Shown: in pieces, positions 48,124-63,507 of the stretch | How positions within the stretch are numbered: position 1 is the first letter of the stretch | Layout: each line of letters begins with the position of its first letter | Assembly (NCBI GenBank): GCA_020226215.1 | Contig: CM035236.1 | Location: 2,361,001-2,425,000, forward strand | Source: Sindora glabra | Lineage: Eukaryota; Streptophyta; Magnoliopsida; Fabales; Fabaceae | DNA length: 64,000 bases | Direction of reading: 5' to 3' | Notes under the pieces: generated by a model | The model's database searches: none | Told to the model about the DNA's origin: nothing | What the model saw: the letters and a program-made list of their open reading frames with translations, nothing else | Translations under genes and position numbers: made by a program

Positions 48124-49959
48124 ATGGCAGAAGAAGAAGCAAAGAAATCCGAATCACCATCTCAGCCTGAGCCTCCTCCAATCCAAGATAAGCAAAAGGA
48201 AGATGAGAAAGCAGAACCTTCACCAAACGGCGTCGCAGCCCAGCACACTGTATCCGTTCAGAGTAAGTTTCTCATCATCACATCGCTGTTCATCTTCTTC
48301 TTGCTTTGTGCGTTGTTTGATTCAAAACAGAACACAAAAAGCTATAAATCGTTCTATGAATCGCTTACTGACTTGAATTCATAGCAAACCGTGTTGATAC
48401 AAGTTTCTTCTTATGTTTTGGGCTTTGAAAATTTCAAACCGAGAAGGATCAAATAACTCTAGTTACATATGCCTGCAACAATTATTAATCTCTACCCTCT
48501 CTTTTGTTTCTTCCTTTTCCTCTGCTACCAAACGATCCTTAATCCGACGTTTTTTTTAAAAAAAAGAAGTTAGAATTAAATTCATTTAAAATTCAAGGTG
48601 TCTTTTTGGATATGCTGGAAAATTATAAAGAATATACTATTTGATTATTGATAAATTTTGGTCCTATTTTTGTGGTGAATTCTAAGGTGCCCCTAGTGGT
48701 ACCAAACCCGGGGTGGTGTGGCAAAATACAGACCATTAGATGAGATTACTAAGTCAATGCTAAGACTTTTGTAATCTCATCCAATGACTTGTATTTTATC
48801 ACATCACCCCGGGTACCAAACCCAAGGGGTACCATAGCAATCACCTATTTTTGTTTTTATCTCCCTTTTCCAAAGTATTTATTTGTTTGTGTGTGTTCGA
48901 ACAAGCTCTTCATTCATTTTACTTTTGCTTGATTAATTCATAGTGGCTTTGATATTTATTTATTTATTATTATTTTTAAACGGGAAGGGCAGACCGAAAG
49001 AAGGCAAGTTACACATGACAACTTTCATCGTTAATACCAATATTATTATTATCATTATAAAATTTAAAATGATATTTCTATCATTTTAAATGGACTGAAG
49101 TTGGAACCATGCGTGTATGTAATATAAATTCACTACTTCCCGTGAAAAAGAAAACTAGCTGATTGGAAGGGGATAATTAATAAGAAAAATGGATGAGATA
49201 TAAAGTTATTTTTCTAAATTACATGATTCTTTCTCTCCAATACTTTTATAAGTTATTTTTCTAATATTTTTTATCCATCATATTTATTTATTTCGCACAG
49301 AGGTAGCAGATCCTGCTGCTAAAAAAGATGAAAAGGATTCAGTTGACAGAGGTAACAATTTTATAAAATTTGTGTAAAAAACATTGAATAATTAGAGATG
49401 AGAAACATTGTTCTACTGTTTGATCAGATTCTGTATTCGCAAAAGTTGAAGCAGAAAAAAGATTGGCTTTGATCAAAGCATGGGAAGAAAGTGAGAAGAC
49501 AAGAGCAGAGAACAAGTAAGAGGCACAGGCCATCTGATTCTTATAGAATTCTTTGCTTCTTTCCTATAGAAACTTACCATTCTGAATCCTCTTGTTGATG
49601 GAAGCAGGGCATATAAAAAGCTCTCTGCCGTTGGATTCTGGGAAAATGCCAAGAAAGCATCTGTAGAAGCGCAACTCAAGAAGATTGAGGTAATTATCTC
49701 AGGCTAATTATATTCCTATGTTTTCTATGGGTAGATAATTATAGATTGAATTTAACAGGAAAAATTGGAAAGAAAGAAGGCAGAGTATGTAGAGAAAATG
49801 AATAATAAAATGGCAGAAATCCATCAGTCGGCAGAAGAGAAAAGGGCAGTGGTTGAAGCCCAAAGAAAAGAGGAATTTCTCAAGTTGGAGGACACAGCTG
49901 CCAAGTACCGTTCCAGTGGGTACACTCCAAAGAAACTTCTTGCGTGTTTTGGTGCTTAG
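48124..49959 (+). CDS. Group 1 remorin
   Basis: Five exons, 48124-48262, 49301-49351, 49428-49515, 49608-49689 and 49759-49959, splice with GT-AG ends and matching phases to 186 residues, normal for group 1. Residues 1-60 are a disordered, Pro/Glu/Lys-rich region (Remorin_N type). From about residue 70 the Remorin_C coiled coil is clear: E-K-R-L-A-L-I-K-A-W-E-E-S-E-K, L-S-A-V-G-F-W-E-N-A-K-K, and E-E-K-R-A-V-V-E-A. The tail K-K-L-L-A-C-F-G-A is the C-terminal anchor, with a Cys that could be acylated. Remorins sit on the inner face of the plasma membrane in sterol-rich nanodomains and at plasmodesmata, and affect virus movement and symbiosis signalling. An open frame runs upstream of the ATG but lacks another ATG. 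Intron 1 carries a 172-bp hairpin MITE. The LIM gene follows 655 bp downstream. Confidence 0.97.
48674..48845 (+). mobile_element. Hairpin MITE in remorin intron 1, 172 bp, perfect 9-bp TSD
   Basis: Starts ggtgaattctaaggt and ends accatagcaatcacc. It is flanked by tatttttgt on both sides (48665-48673 and 48846-48854), a perfect 9-bp duplication. The two arms are about 75 bp each and nearly complementary (for example 'ggtggtgtgg' and 'attagatgagattac' against their partners), leaving a loop of about 20 bp. It is the same family and length as 17824-17995, in the opposite orientation. Transcription of remorin would place a long hairpin in the pre-mRNA. Confidence 0.92.
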
Positions 49960-50054
49960 ATCATCCAATTCTCATTGGCATGCCGTCCTTGTTGTATTTT
50001 TCATTTTTTGCTTTTAAAGGGTTGCCTTTTTCCATATATGTTACTGCTATGAGG

Positions 50055-50058
50055 ACAC

Positions 50059-50103
<45 letters not shown>
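50055..50103 (+). repeat. (TA)n(GA)n compound microsatellite
   Basis: About ten TA units pass directly into about eleven GA units, about 100 bp after the remorin stop codon and so probably in its 3' untranslated region or just beyond. Confidence 0.95.
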
Positions 50104-50111
<8 letters not shown>

Positions 50112-50479
50112 ATAGATTGTTATTTGGCTTGTGCAGTGGCATCCAATGTTGATGTTGATTTAGATGGTTCTTCCCGTGTCCTGTAACAACATGCTTTGCC
50201 ATAACTTTTTCCTCTTAATAATGCCCAATTATGATAAAATGCTTGGCTAGCGTGCATTTTTTCTTTTAGAAATAAACGGTTAGGATGGCGTAGCACAGCA
50301 TAAAACAACCTATGCAAGAATAACATGGGAAAGACTTGGTCAGATAATATCCTGTCTGACGATGATCGGGCATTTCCCAGTTAATTGGAGCCTATAATTA
50401 GACGTGTGGGATGCATAATCGAAGGTGTGAGAAAATTGAGCTTGTCTATTCTAAGCCCTTTAATTTCGGCAATGAAACG

Positions 50480-50487
50480 TATAAAAA
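50480..50487 (+). promoter_or_regulatory. TATA box of LIM gene
   Basis: TATAAAAA lies 135 bp upstream of the LIM ATG at 50615, predicting a leader of roughly 100 nt. Confidence 0.6.
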
Positions 50488-50614
50488 CCGGTGGCGGGTG
50501 GCACCAACATAACTGAGTTCTTTTATCTGAATGCACTGAGATATAATCAGAACTCAGGTGGTGTTTCGTTGAACGTTCATCTCTGTGCCAATCGGTAACA
50601 TAAAAGTTAAAGAA

Positions 50615-51689
50615 ATGTCGTTCAGCGGGACACAACAAAAATGCAAGGCTTGCGACAAAATCGTTCATTTCATCGACGCTCTGTCGGCTGATGGTAATGT
50701 TTATCACAAGTCCTGCTTCAAATGCAGTCACTGCAATGGCCATCTTGTGGTATGCTCCCCCTCGGCCTCATCCTTCCTGTAAAAATTGCAAGACACATGC
50801 CATTTTCAGTTTTTTTATCAAATTTCTAGTAATTGTTTTTAATGGCGAGGCTTAATTGGAATGCAGATAAGCAGCTACTCCTCCCTGGATGGGTTGTTGT
50901 ACTGCAAGCCACACTTTGAGCAACTTTACAAGGAGGGTGGCGCCTTCACAAAGAAGTTCCAATCAAGTACATTCCCTCTAACCTCTCGTACACATATTTA
51001 ACATTGTTATTAAAATCAAACATTACATTATGGTTTTGGCTTTAAATCATATTCTTGTTTCACCATGTTCAATCAGCTGCAAAGTCTCCAAATGAACTGG
51101 TACGCCTTCTCTCCATTTCGCAGATTTTTCAGTTTGCATATTCCTTCCCCATCTAATGATTCAAATAATTTTGCTAATTGTTTACAGACAAGGGCACCGA
51201 GCAAAGCCTCCTCAATGTTTTCTGGGACTCAAGATAAATGTACTGTCTGCAAGAAAACTGTGTACCCGCTGGAAAAGGTTTGGCATCGAATTGATTATTA
51301 TTTTTTTTTTTCTGGTATATGCTGATTCGTTTCTCGCGAGCGTTGTATCTTTGTAACTCTGACAGGTTACTGTGGAAGGACAATTTTACCACAAAAACTG
51401 CTTTAGATGTTCTCATGGAGGATGCTTCCTCAATACTTCATCATATGCAGCTTTGGATGGATTTGTATACTGCAAGCACCATTTTGCCCAGTTGTTCAAG
51501 GAGAAAGGTAGCTACAACCATCTTGTCAAGACAAGCTCAATGAAGAAAAATGCATTGGAACAACCACCAGAGACTGAGACTGAGCCAGAATCCAAGCCAT
51601 CAGAAGAAAAACAAGAGAAAAAGGAAAAAGAAGAAGCAGAGGCGAAGGAAGAAGAAAAAGAAGGCAATGATGGCGTCGCACAAGAGTGA
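50615..51689 (+). CDS. Two-LIM-domain actin-bundling protein (plant WLIM/PLIM type)
   Basis: Five exons, 50615-50749, 50867-50966, 51077-51099, 51188-51277 and 51366-51689, splice in phase to 223 residues. LIM1 has C10-x2-C13-x17-H31-x2-C34-x2-C37-x2-C40-x17-C58-x2-H61. LIM2 has C104-x2-C107-x17-H125-x2-C128-x2-C131-x4-C136-x15-C152-x2-H155. All zinc ligands are present, and the x4/x15 spacing in LIM2 is the known plant signature. The two domains are joined by a linker of about 40 residues. The last 45 residues form a Glu/Lys/Pro-rich tail, longer than in typical WLIM proteins and like PLIM2-type pollen members; the subgroup is an inference. Plant LIM proteins bind and bundle actin filaments and can also enter the nucleus. 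The gene follows remorin in the same direction. Confidence 0.96.
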
Positions 51690-52583
51690 TGATAGTTGGA
51701 ATAGATGTTGCTGAAGGGGCTTCACTTGTGGCTTTGCTCGATTTTGCTTCAGGAGCACTTGGCTTCCACTCCATTTGCTTCACAGAACGAAGTTCCTGAT
51801 CGATGAAATGATGGTGGCGTTCTGTCAATTCTGCTGCACTCAACTGAGTTTTTGCTTGCAAAAATTGACAGATTCAAAGGATTTCTGGGTATTTTCTTTT
51901 GAGTGCATTTTAGATGTCCTCCCGAACTCAGATGTGCTATCCCCAGTGACCTCATATTTTCTTCTTGTTCCGACATCGGTCCGCTACATTAATGAAATGA
52001 TTTTTTTTTATTTTATAATAATAAAAGTGATAATCTACTTTAACACATTTTTAAGTTTTAATCTCAAATATCATAGAGAATAAAATTGTTAAAATAATAT
52101 TAGATGGTGCCCAAAATGTCAGCATTAATAAAACAAACATTTGCATTCAGTTGGAGCTTTTGTGGCTTACCACATAGATGTCAAATTATCAAGGTAAGTC
52201 AAGTCACAATTAGAGTGAGTAATGACATGCTCTCAAAAAAGAATATCAATATAATTTAATAACTAAGATCAATATGTAAATATTAATAATAATAAAAAGA
52301 CTGCTCTAGCCTTTAATGGTAGTATTGTGGTAACCACTTTTATTATAAAAGCACAGACATTAATTTAAAATAATTCATACAAAATATTGTAATTTTGTTT
52401 TTAAAAAATAACTTCATATGGGCTTTATATGCAAAAATTCACTTATACGTTAATATTTTTACTACTTAGATTGGAACATGTTGTCTACTCGAGTGGAGGG
52501 AAGGAAGCCTAATATATAATCAACTCCTAGGTGTGAAAAAAAATTCCTTAGATGCAAAAAAAAAATCCCTAAAATTTTATAAG
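51690..52583. other. 3' flank of LIM gene, no further gene
   Basis: The first 350 bp has exon-like base composition and probably includes the 3' untranslated region. The remainder is AT-rich. No other gene was recognised. Confidence 0.45.
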
Positions 52584-54158
52584 TGTAATAAACTCTCCAA
52601 ACCATATATATGGAGCAATTAATATGTTGCCATTAAGTTTTCATTCAAATTTTAATGGTATGCCCAACCATCTTCAAACATTCAATTATTTAAAATACTA
52701 AATCTCTATTTACACTTTAATAAATTCTTTTAACATAATCCAAATGTAAACAAAATTATTTATATGAACCAAAGGATCTCAATTCTATTGTTCTTTATTT
52801 CTATCACTGCACCTTCTTATAAAATCGGACTTGCCACGCTCAACTTCAACGGGATACATTGTATAATTCAAAGAGGGATGCTGACTTCAGGAGCAAAGCA
52901 CAAGCAAACTCACGCCACCTGAACAGATTGGGGGCACTACTTTAAGTCGAAGCTGCCGAGTTTAATGATGTTGCTTGTTGAAGGCCTTTCTACACAATTT
53001 GCTACAAATGAGAGTGTGTCACCCTCACTGGATTTTGCTATCCTAGAGTTGCCTTCCCCTTAGTCATGGGATACACTGCATCATCCAGAGGCAGAGAGGG
53101 ATGCTGACTTCATGAACAAAGCATGAACACTTATCGAGCCACTGAACACAATTAGCTGTCCCACTTTAGGACGGAGCTGCAGAATTTAATAATGCTGCTT
53201 ACTGAAACCTTTATACACAATTTCTTAAAATTGGGGGTGTGTCACCCTCCTTGAATTTTACGATCTTAACCCTCCCGTCAAACCCTTCTCCATCTGATGT
53301 TGAGAGATGGGAAGACTATAAATAAGCGACTTAAAAGAACTTGAATGTGAGGTTTAATGTGATGAATGCTGTGAAGAGTTGATACATTACTCGGATGGTT
53401 TATTGTTTGCTTAGTGGTGGAAAAAAATATCACTGTCTTAACATAAAAGTATCAAGTAATTAGATCAATTAGAGCAATGTAATAGTATACAAACAGTTTA
53501 ACATAGAAAAATCTAAATTTTAGGAACGAATCATAAATAAAAAGAAATATACAATAAATCAAAACTATAAAATAATTGTGAAAATTCTCAAAAAATCCCA
53601 AGCTTTCTAATCATTATTTCTACATTCCCCACAAACTTTTATCAAAATTTTCATATAACATTTATAAACAATCATATCATATCCTTCTTATATCTAAAAC
53701 CGTTACTCAATATATATTCAGCCTAGAATACTTACTTGACAAGTAATTTCAGCTCTACTTTAACACCAAAAGGAGAAAAAATACCTTGAATTGGAAAATA
53801 AATCATAATAACAAACAATCGCTAATTGACAGTGACTAAAATTTAAATCAAATTCAACACTTGCACTCTCGTAGGAGCAAATAATTCATTGAAGCTGAGT
53901 GCGGCAAGTCCGACTTATATGAAGGTGCAATGATTGAAATACACAGCAATAGGATTTATATTCTCTGATTCATATGACTGATTCTCGTTCAGGCATGGAT
54001 GATGCTAAAAGAATCTAAATGGAAATTTAGAGTGCTAAACAATTAATAATTGAATGCTTGAAGATAAATATGCATAATCATTAACAACTTAGATGAGAAC
54101 TTAGCAGCTAAGCCACGAAGGGTTAATTGCCCAATATGTATGCCTTCGTGAGTTTACT
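52584..54158. repeat. Large imperfect inverted repeat, arms about 270 bp
   Basis: Left arm 52584-52849 and right arm 53889-54158 are diverged reverse complements. Matching words, outside to inside, include gcaattaa, 'atcttcaaacattcaatt', 'attcttttaacat', 'tatatgaaccaaag', and 'cactgcacctt' followed by 'cggacttgcc' and 'cttcaa'. The spacer of about 1.04 kb contains a two-copy tandem repeat. This could be a foldback or non-autonomous DNA element, or an old inverted duplication. I saw no clean target duplication and no coding domain. Confidence 0.7.
52851..53284 (+). repeat. Tandem duplication, unit about 217 bp
   Basis: Copies at 52851-53067 and 53068-53284 both begin gggatacact/gggatacatt. 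They share 'agagggatgctgacttca', 'gcaaagca', 'gctgc', 'tttaat(g/a)atg', and 'gtgtgtcaccctc' before a 'gattttgc/gaattttac' end. They are diverged and GC-richer than their surroundings, with no long open frame in common. They sit in the spacer of the large inverted repeat. Confidence 0.85.
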
Positions 54159-55103
54159 GTTTATCGACAATAAATAGAAAAATGGTTATCAACAAATACC
54201 CAAGCATGGATAATGGAGCTCAAGATTGCCTTCAAGTCTTCAACTAATACACAAACTGACAACTGACCAACCAGGTGTCCCAAGAAAACAAGACAGAACA
54301 GGGACCTAGCAGAGGTGAGGTCCGCCCATTTTGTAGGGTTTATCTTACATTTTCCTGGGGGACCTAAGTGCCCGCTTCATAATTGATCAGCTGTCTTGTA
54401 ATCTTCTGCATATATTTTCTTTTGGCCAGAAGTCTTCTGCATATTCAGCTATACCAATTTTCGCATGCTTCCAGTGCAAAATACAATCACTTTCCTGGAA
54501 AGATGTAAAACTATAGACAGTCCGCGAGAATAATCATGGTACTCTTCATAAGACGATGTAGAGATATTTGAATGAAAGAATTATGAAGATATTTTTCAAT
54601 AGAAACCCAAAAAAGGTATTCATTGCGCTTCTTATTGCGGTTACACCTATTATTAGTTAACTCTTGTCGTAATCGTTGAAGCCATTAATTTAGTATGTCA
54701 GCAAGATCCATTTTGTTCACTTCTACAACATTTGAGAAAAATTAGTTTGACCCAGAAAAATTCAAACATATAATGCTGAGATGTTCCTGAAAAACGCATT
54801 GAGCATTCATATACATTGCCTATACAATTATACATGTGTTCAACAGACCACCTTTCCAAGGAACCTTAGCTTCATAACGTTCCAGAAAGAAATGGTCACT
54901 TGTCCATTCATGGCAAAATAACATGTCAATGCAATAGAAAGCAGAAATAACCAGCATCAATAATCATAAATATATAAGTCACCAAGCTGCATCTCTCAGA
55001 AAAAAAAATCTGCAAGCATGTCACAACATATAAGGAATAAGTACCCCCAAATTCAGACTTGCTTCAGTAAGTGAATCGCAAGCACGTACCAAAAGTGTCC
55101 CCT
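54159..55103. other. 3' flank of UP3-type gene
   Basis: Composition is mixed and no exon was recognised. The end of the minus-strand UP3-type transcript must lie here; its poly-A site was not pinned down. Confidence 0.45.
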
Positions 55104-58779
<3,676 letters not shown>

Positions 58780-60179
58780 TGCAGATATTCACTTTCCTTT
58801 CTTGTTTCTGCCTCTTCCGCTTGCTTTATGAGTGAACTAGATGAAGAAAAATTACCATCTCTGTATTATCAGGAAACCGAGCAACAGGAACATCTTACAC
58901 AATAAAATGGGTGGACTAGGAAAAATCATCATTTATATGGGCCTGCATTATTTGTTGCCCTATATTTTTAATATTGCGGATAAAAATAGCCCTCATATTT
59001 AGGTATTTATTATCTTCCAAATTAGCATTATTTTTGGATCTATAAACATCGTAAGGTATTAGTTTTTTATGTAGATTCTTGCAAAGAATTACTTGTTTTA
59101 GTTGATTTTTCTAGAAATTATTCACTTTGAAAATAATCAAGCAAAATTCTTAAACTCGAGTTTATCAAGTCAAATCAGAAGATAATATAAAAGAATTACT
59201 TGTTTTAGTTGATATTGTTTTATTTATTATATTACATTTTGTTTTACTCTAGTTTTATTTTAAAGTAGCGTGGAAATTGCAGAGAACTACCATTATATTG
59301 TAGAAAACACAATGGACACTCATTGGAAGTACAAGAATAATAAGATGATGGCATGATAATGGACAAACAACTCAAGGATGGAAGGTCGCACCGGCAATGA
59401 AAGAGCATTTCTTAAACTATGTGGTCAAATTTTATGTGTTTTTTTTTTCGTTTCTCAAGATGACAGTATTTGAAAGAGCGTTTTACAAAGGTAACATATA
59501 CCAATTATACCTATTCAGTGATCCAAGGTTCCAAAAAGAAGAAAAATTGAGATTGAGTAGTATTTGCAGTTGTTGTTGGTAAATCACCTTAAAGACTTGA
59601 AAATGCAATTGGAATTTTTTGAGCTCGAGTGAAAGGTTATATGTAAAAAACAAAATCGGACAAGATGTAGTAGATAGAACTCGGTAGATGACTTTGTTGT
59701 TAGTTATTAAGGCTATGATTTGGCATGCCGATTACAAAAGAGAAGGAGTAGGTCCCTAATGGCTAGAAGTATATCTTGAAATTTTGGTATATTATTTTGG
59801 AAAGGAAAGCTTCCTTCAATTCTATGTTGGTTATGTACAATGACAATACATTTTGCAATCCAGTGTGTTTTGCTATCTAATTAATTTTTGAAATTTCAGG
59901 AACAATCTAATGTTTGTAGCCAAAAGGAAGGATGATTGAATATCATCTGTGATGTTATGCTGATTATAAGGTAAGATTCTGCCTTGATGTTGTCATACTC
60001 TATTTAGTTTGTGATGTTTATATTCATTAAGCCAATATTTGCTCTGCTGAATGGTATGTATGATTCCTAGTTGTGTAGAGTTGAAAATTGCTTGATTTCA
60101 AACAAACCATATAATATAAAGTATAGTAGTGATTTGACAAAAGATATGGATGTGATTATTAGCTAGGATAAGTGTGTCT
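58780..60179. other. Upstream of UP3-type gene and LINE 3' side
   Basis: The first few hundred bases hold the UP3-type promoter and leader; no TATA box stands out. Past about 59700 the sequence is probably the 3' part of the minus-strand LINE, but I recognise no domain there. Confidence 0.4.
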
Positions 60180-60995
60180 AGTATAAGGTGGAGTAGCTAT
60201 GATTTGATTGTTGGGTATTGCAATGTGTGTATGTGAATACCAAGTTCAAAGGCAAACCAAACTGCTCTGGTGAAAGGGCAATGAAGAAAGAGATGTATTG
60301 AGGATTCTATTGTTGCATGACAAAGTACACAAATATCATCTTATATGATATAATGTTGATATAGTAGATTTCTAGTTGGGAGAGCTTTTAAGCAAATTTT
60401 CTATCAAAATAATAAAATTCTTCTTAGAAGTGGAAGCTTTCATATTGTTTTCCATAGGATTATTTCTTGACTAAAAAGTTATGGATGTTGGGAAGAGGTT
60501 ATTAAGTTGTAACCTTTCTTAATAGTACAGTGTCCTGTGTAACCAATCATCCATATCCAAAACGTTCAATGGTGTATGAAAGATTCTTGTCCAATATTGT
60601 TGTGGAAAATTTGCCCGTATTGACTCCTGTTTCTATTGTACTAATTGGACTAATTTTAAATCTTTGACATATTTATTATGTTGTTCAACTAGTCCAATAG
60701 TTGGCCACTAAAACTTAGTTCCTACCTGAACTGCATCACCATTTCCAATTTGCCAATATAGGTTAGTTATGATTAATTTACTAACTTGCTGAATATCTCG
60801 CAATCTCCAAGATCCAATAGTTATTGGTTTGTTAAGATCCTCAAGTTTGCCTTTTGCAAATCCTTGAATGTAAAGTTTGCTGATTAGAAAGGAAGGAGAG
60901 TGTATTATATGCCACATTTGTTTGGTAAGTAAGGCTTCATTAAAATCCTTGATGTCAAGGAAACCAATTCCTCCTAAGTTTAAGGGTTGTTTTAG
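60180..60995 (-). pseudogene. LINE ORF2 C-terminal part with zf-RVT
   Basis: A 69-codon open piece (60917-60708) follows G-G-I-G-F-L-D-I-K-D-F-N-E-A-L-L. It includes G-S-W-R-L-R-D-I and W-Q-I-G-N-G-D-A-V-Q-V-G, the segment that leads into zf-RVT in plant LINEs. The zinc-binding part, C-V-L-C-H-A-T-I-E-S-S-I-H, then L-H-C-P-F-T-R-A-V-W, lies at about 60342-60230. Stops separate the two parts. Confidence 0.8.
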
Positions 60996-61299
60996 TTTTT
61001 CCTATGGAATAGTTTAAGGTTAAGTATAAGTATGTTATCCTTCCTACCAAAATTTTTTTATTATGGCTTCAAGTTATTTAATGTCTTTATGTTTAAATTG
61101 TGTTATGGCCATGTGGTAAGAAGGGATCACTTGGAGTATGGCTTTATAGAGAACTTATGTATAGCTTGTGAAAAAAGACGAGCTTCCCAATCTCGTAATT
61201 TTTTTAGAGTTTTTCTATAATGGTCTTGGCAATGAGAGTTTTGCCTTTTGAGCCATCAATCTAGGAACATTGGTATAATCCAATTTATATTGTCAATTT

Positions 61300-62250
61300 G
61301 ACCTCAAGAAGTTGGGCCAAGTCTATTTGGATTGTGTGGAAGTATTTAAGCTAAACCAAATCTCATATTTGAATTTATTAATGCTAAGGCCTAACCATTC
61401 ACTAAATTGGGATAGTATTTGGTTCACAATCTAACATGTTTATGAGGTAGCTTTGAAAAAGATAATTAGATCATTAGCATAAAATAAATGACTAATTGAT
61501 AAAAAGTGTTTAAATGGCTTAATTCCTAGTATTTAACAATTAGTTTCAATATTAATAAGCATAATTGAAAGTACGTTAGCATAGAGTAAAAAGATAGATG
61601 GAGAAATAGGGTTTTCTTGACGGATGCCTCAATATAGAGTGATTGGTAGAGTTTTTTCACCATTAATATTTATTTGATAAGTAACTGTTGTGATGCATTC
61701 CATTATACATTAGATCCATTTTTGAGGGAATTGCATATGATATAGGACTTAGTGAATGGCATTCCATTAAAGTCTGTCATATGCTTTGTGGAAGTCTACT
61801 TTTAAAGCTGCCCAATGTTGCCTATGACTCCTGGTCTTTCTTATAAAATTTATAATTTTAGTAGCTATTATAATGTTATATGAGATTAGTTAACCTTTGA
61901 TAAAAGCATTTTATTATAGGAAAATGATATCATCTATAATTTATTGGAGCTGAGTAACCAAGACTTTAGTTATAATCTTGTAAATAACATTGCATAAACT
62001 AATAGGTTGATAGTCACTAATAATGTCTACTCTTTACCTTTTAGGATAAGACGTATGAGAGTTCCATTTAAGGATTTAAGTAGAAAACCTTATGTTAAGA
62101 ATAAGAGAATAATGTTCTGTACTATAAGACTAACAATATCCCAATATTATTGGTAGGATCGAGCAATAAATCCATCAATACTAGGTGCTTTGTTAGAATG
62201 CATTTTTTGAATTAGATTTCATACTTCACTATAAACAAAAGGAACATTAA
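61300..62250 (-). pseudogene. LINE reverse transcriptase, catalytic motifs mutated
   Basis: The palm motifs are in order but altered. The A motif F-K-V-D-F-H-K-A-Y-D keeps its Asp. The usual R-Q-G-D-P-L-S-P reads R-Q-E-N-P-I-S-P (QEN at 61619-61611). The catalytic Y/F-A-D-D box reads Y-A-N-D (61481-61470), losing one metal-binding Asp. Several in-frame stops add to this. The copy is therefore dead. Confidence 0.82.
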
Positions 62251-62949
62251 GTACATTAAGCTGTTAATGATTTAAGATAGGAAGATGTATTTGTTGGAGA
62301 TTGATGCTTGATCTAGTTGTTACAAGTTATTCGTAGAGATGGGAAAAATAATTCACTACCAATTATTTAAGTGCATGTTAATTAGTATGTCAATGTCTAT
62401 GTTGATCTTGTAATGCTTCAATTCTTCTTTTGGTACATTTGTAATTAACAACTAAGTGGAAATATTTAGTATTGTTGTCTCCATTGATTAGCCATTATTG
62501 TGAGGACTATTAGGCTAATTTTATTTATTGTAAATGAAGATAGAATTTTAATTGTTTGCTAGTAATGCTTTCTAACTCTTGTGATGTTGAATCTAGAGCT
62601 TGTTGAAAGATATGTAACTAGTCTTGGAGTGCTTGGATTTTTTAATTTAGATGGCCAAAACAATTTTTATCCTATGTAGACAAGGCTTGATATGTTGCTG
62701 CCAATTTTTAGGTGAGTTAATAAGCTAGTGATCTTTTTTGTTTATTAAACCAAGCAGTTTGTATTAACTCTTTGCAATAAGGATGTTAGATCCATATATT
62801 TTGAAATTCAAAAACATGATGTTGGTAGTGATATTTTCACTAGGTAGAAACTATATTTGGAGAATGATCTAATGCTACTATAGGGAGAGCATGCACTGTA
62901 GTATAAGGAAATAGAGTTATCCATTGATCATTACAAAAGTTATGGTCCA

Positions 62950-63507
62950 ATTTTTCCTATACAACATCAAAACTTAGTCTATTATTAGGTTAGGTGTACT
63001 AGATATAGTCTATTATTAGTTTAGGTGTACTAGATACCCTTACTTTTCAATTCAATTAAACCAGTTTAATGCATAAAATCTTGAAAAGAAGATACACCTC
63101 CTATATTCGAATTAGAGCTTAATTTATTAGTAGGATATAATACTTGATTAAAGCCTCCGACTAGCAACCATGATAGGTGGATTTATGCATTTGTCTAATG
63201 TAAGAAAGTCCACAATAAGTGCTTGTAACTAAGGTAAAGCAATTTCAAATATACCTAATGTTGGGTAATTTGAAGTGGTTCAACCATTATGGAGTTAGTT
63301 GAAGTAGCTAAAATGCTTTTACTATGACCTTCTGCATCTAATCCATTAGTATGATGATAGCCCATTTTATGTAAGATTGTGTTGGCCTTATCTAAAGGCA
63401 TTATAATTTTGATTAAGAAGAGAAGTTCTGGAGAATGTTGTTGCATGAGCCGTTTGAGTTATAGAGGTATAACTCAAACCTTTACAATTCTAAGCTAAAA
63501 CCTTCAT
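62950..63507 (-). pseudogene. LINE ORF2 endonuclease (AP-type) remains
   Basis: The start M-K-V-L-A-stop-N-C-K-G-L corresponds to the conserved W-N-x-R/K-G-L of plant L1 endonucleases with W changed to stop. A frameshift then leads into L-F-L-I-K-I-I-M and H-T-N-G-L-D-A-E-G-H. Later, G-G-F-N-Q-V-L-Y stands where G-D-F-N-E-x-L is usual. Confidence 0.75.

Noticed and set aside
50381..50743. 120-codon minus-strand frame upstream of and over LIM exon 1
   Set aside because: Overlaps the LIM promoter and first exon in antisense; no domain, and the plus-strand LIM reading is certain.
51526..51861. 111-codon minus-strand frame
   Set aside because: Antisense of the LIM gene's Glu/Lys tail; low-complexity Leu/Ser shadow.
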